64,000 nt of DNA from positions 124,001-188,000 of the forward strand of contig CAVXPD010000017.1 of NCBI GenBank assembly GCA_963763575.1. Direction: 5' to 3'. Below the pieces are notes generated by a model. That model made no database searches, had not been told where the DNA came from, and was given only the letters and a program-made list of their open reading frames with translations. The DNA comes from Bog-473 sp963763575 (GTDB taxonomy: Bacteria; Actinomycetota; Acidimicrobiia; Acidimicrobiales; RAAP-2). Shown piece after piece: positions 62,389 to 64,000 of the stretch; position 1 is the first letter of the stretch; every line of letters starts with the position of its first letter. Position numbers and translations under genes: made by a program.

Positions 62389-63329
62389 CGCCGCGAGGCC
62401 TCCTCCATCGCTTCTTCGACATCCGTCGGCGAGCCCTTGGTCAAGCCGAGGTAGACGTCCTCCAAGGACACCCGGAGCACCGACAGGCCGGTCAACTCGT
62501 GGCTGCCGGCGAGGGCCCACCCCGTCAGCTCGTGGAGCACTCGCAGCTCGTCCTCGGTGCGGACCTCGACGTACCCGTCGTCGTCGGGCGGCGACGCGGA
62601 AACGGGGAGGTCGGACGCGCCGACCCCTTCGGGCAGCCGGAACCGGATGGTGACCGCCCCGAGGTCGCGTCCCCCGATGGATTCCGGCGTGCCGCTGGCG
62701 ACGATCTCCTGGCCGAAGAGGACCGCCACCTGGTCCGCCAGGGCCTCGACCTCGTCCATGTAGTGCGTCGTCAGCAGCACGGTCGTCCCCTCGGCGGCCA
62801 GCAGTCTGATCAGCTCCCAGGTCTCTCGCCGCCCCGAGGGGTCGAGCCCCGTCGTCGGTTCGTCGAGGAAGAGGAGCTCGGGGTTGCCGACGATGCCGAG
62901 CCCGACGTCGAGCCGGCGCTGTTGGCCACCGGAGAGGCGCTTCACACGGTCGTCAGCCTTCTCGGACAACCCGATCAGCTCGATCACCTCGTCGACCGGC
63001 CTCGGGTCGGGGTAGTAGCCGGCGTTGCGCGTCATAACTTGGCGCACCGAGTAATAGGGCTCGATCGCCAGCTCCTGCAGCACCACGCCGATCCTCGTCC
63101 GCAACCAGCGCTGCGTACTCCCCTGCGCAGGATCGACCCCGAGCGTCTCCACCCTGCCTCCACTCCGGGTGCGGAAGCCCTCGAGGATCTCGACACACGT
63201 CGTCTTGCCGGCGCCGTTCGGGCCGAGCAGCGCGAAGACCTCGCCCTTTTGCACCTCGAAGCTGACGTCGCGTACCGCGACGGTGTCCCCGTACGACTTG
63301 GACAGGTGTTCGACAGCGACCGCCGGCAT
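62385..63329 (-). CDS. ABC transporter ATP-binding protein
   Basis: Drug-resistance-type ATPase, 314 aa, pairing with the ABC-2 permease. Walker A GPNGAGKTT, Q-loop VVLQELAIEP, signature RLSGGQQRRLDVG, Walker B LLFLDEPTTGLD, H-loop LLTTHYMDEVEALAD. A ~90-residue C-terminal domain follows, usual in this group. ATG 63329 is 22 bp after the marR stop. Confidence 0.95.
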   Translation of the reverse strand: MPAVAVEHLSKSYGDTVAVRDVSFEVQKGEVFALLGPNGAGKTTCVEILEGFRTRSGGRVETLGVDPAQGSTQRWLRTRIGVVLQELAIEPYYSVRQVMTRNAGYYPDPRPVDEVIELIGLSEKADDRVKRLSGGQQRRLDVGLGIVGNPELLFLDEPTTGLDPSGRRETWELIRLLAAEGTTVLLTTHYMDEVEALADQVAVLFGQEIVASGTPESIGGRDLGAVTIRFRLPEGVGASDLPVSASPPDDDGYVEVRTEDELRVLHELTGWALAGSHELTGLSVLRVSLEDVYLGLTKGSPTDVEEAMEEASRR

Positions 63330-63351
63330 GCGCCCCGCACGTTACCGGGGC

Positions 63352-63837
63352 TCAGGAGCCTGCCGCGACTCTTTCCTTTCCCCGTTCCTTAGCGGACGGC
63401 GACGCGGCCACCCCGCGGTCCCTCACCGCCAAGACTTTGTCGAGCAGGTCGCGCAGCTGGCGCAACTCCGACTGCGAGAGCGACGAGAAGGCGGCGGGGG
63501 GGACGGAGAGGATGGCGTCGATCTCGGAGGCCAGCTTCCGGCCGGCGTCGGTGAGCACGATGATCTTCACCCGTCGGTCCTCGGGCGAGGGTTCGCGGCG
63601 GGCCAAGCCCCGCTGGTCGAGGTCGTCGACGAGGGACGTGATGTAGGAGGGATCGCAACCGATCGACTTGGCCATCTCGCCCATGGAGACGCCGTCGGCT
63701 TGGGCCAGTCGCATCAGCGTCTTGATCACCCCGGGCGACAGCTTCGTGCGACTGCCGAGCGCGGCCATCCGCTCCACGTGCTCACCTTCGAAGGCGACGC
63801 GGCGGAGACGCTCGAAGGCGTCCTCGGCGAGTCCCAC
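63352..63837 (-). CDS. MarR family transcriptional regulator
   Basis: Dimeric winged-helix repressor, 161 aa. SPGVIKTLMRLAQADGVSMGEMAKSIGCDPSYITSLVDDLDQRGLARREPSPEDRRVKIIVLTDAG covers the helix-turn-helix and wing with the conserved DRR. It heads the marR-ATPase-permease-acyl-CoA synthetase unit and is divergent from the gene at 63906, with a palindrome between them, so autoregulation and control of both sides are likely. The ligand may be an acyl-CoA or an aromatic compound. Confidence 0.93.
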   Translation of the reverse strand: MGLAEDAFERLRRVAFEGEHVERMAALGSRTKLSPGVIKTLMRLAQADGVSMGEMAKSIGCDPSYITSLVDDLDQRGLARREPSPEDRRVKIIVLTDAGRKLASEIDAILSVPPAAFSSLSQSELRQLRDLLDKVLAVRDRGVAASPSAKERGKERVAAGS

Positions 63838-63875
63838 CGCCTGATTGTCGCACCGGTGAAACTCTTTGACAACTC

Positions 63876-63894
63876 CATACCTTTAAGTAGTATG
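63876..63894. promoter_or_regulatory. Probable MarR operator
   Basis: CATAC and GTATG are 5-bp inverted arms around an AT-rich core; within them TACCTTTAAGTA is a near-palindrome like TACTT-n2-AAGTA MarR sites. It covers the -10 box of the rightward gene. Confidence 0.45.
63888..63893 (+). promoter_or_regulatory. -10 box of the rightward edge gene
   Basis: TAGTAT, twelve bases before ATG 63906 and inside the proposed operator. Confidence 0.4.
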
Positions 63895-63905
63895 AACTAA
63901 ATCGC

Positions 63906-64000
63906 ATGGCGCTACTCCGACGGGCACGCGCCCACTCCCGAGCCGACCGCGACCTCGTCGACGAGGTCCCGCCCATCAGCAACGGCAGCACAAAAATTCC
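63906..64000 (+). CDS. N-terminus of an unidentified protein, cut by the window edge
   Basis: An ATG opens a frame of 31 codons (MALLRRARAHSRADRDLV...) to the edge with no stop. No family can be named from this fragment. Its divergent placement and shared operator with marR suggest that it is controlled by that regulator. Confidence 0.45.
   Translation, partial: MALLRRARAHSRADRDLVDEVPPISNGSTKI

Overview
The window is very GC-rich (about 70% by eye), with GTG and TTG starts common and most operon genes joined by GTGA/ATGA overlaps. The genes point to an actinobacterium: an InhA-type enoyl-ACP reductase, an F420-linked NADPH oxidoreductase, an MshC-like mycothiol ligase, phosphatidylinositol mannoside (PIM) genes and an EF-G2-type GTPase. 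Much of the minus strand follows the gene order I recall from Mycobacterium tuberculosis (thrS-HIT-pgsA-patA-pimA ... pdxS-pdxT ... yebC-ruvCAB ... yajC/secDF-rel-hisS-aspS-rarA). The added modules and a KstR-like operator suggest a deep-branching class such as Acidimicrobiia, but that placement is an inference.

Layout: 1-12.6 kb (minus) holds a secreted S53 peptidase running off the left edge, rarA, aspS, hisS, rel, secF, secD and yajC. A 0.8-kb divergent gap with strong hairpins follows, then a plus-strand two-component system (13.4-16.0 kb) facing an ABC exporter with a short upstream ORF. 18.2-21.3 kb is ruvB-ruvA-ruvC-yebC. 21.4-25.2 kb carries a secreted protein with a duplicated cysteine domain, an alpha/beta hydrolase and an O-antigen-ligase-like protein. 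25.3-29.1 kb has purU, pdxT, pdxS and an M48 peptidase with a long low-complexity N-terminus. 29.2-32.0 kb is a four-gene membrane/envelope operon of unknown role. 32.3-35.8 kb holds the PIM genes pimA, patA and pgsA.

36-39.7 kb (plus) has a cupredoxin, a polyprenyl-phosphate-type glycosyltransferase and an EF-G-like GTPase; a lipoprotein, a flippase-like membrane protein, a HIT protein, thrS, mshC and npdG follow on the minus strand to 46 kb. Plus-strand genes from 46 to 56.6 kb are fabI, an ABC exporter, nitronate monooxygenase, nitroreductase, an unusual biotinyl-carboxyltransferase fusion, a GH3 glycosidase with a PA14 domain and an MFS transporter. The end carries a YihY-like protein, a methyltransferase, a second MFS transporter, and a MarR-ABC-acyl-CoA-synthetase operon divergent from a gene cut by the right edge.

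Two features recur. First, at least a dozen genes have a TANNNT -10 box only 6-10 nt before the start codon and no Shine-Dalgarno, which suggests leaderless mRNAs. Second, five conserved genes (rarA, rel, the histidine kinase, the alpha/beta hydrolase and GH3) each carry a one-base frameshift in a G/C run, and the cupredoxin start carries a 17-bp tandem duplication. The single-base events look like sequencing or assembly errors rather than decay. I see no tRNA, rRNA, CRISPR array or insertion sequence.
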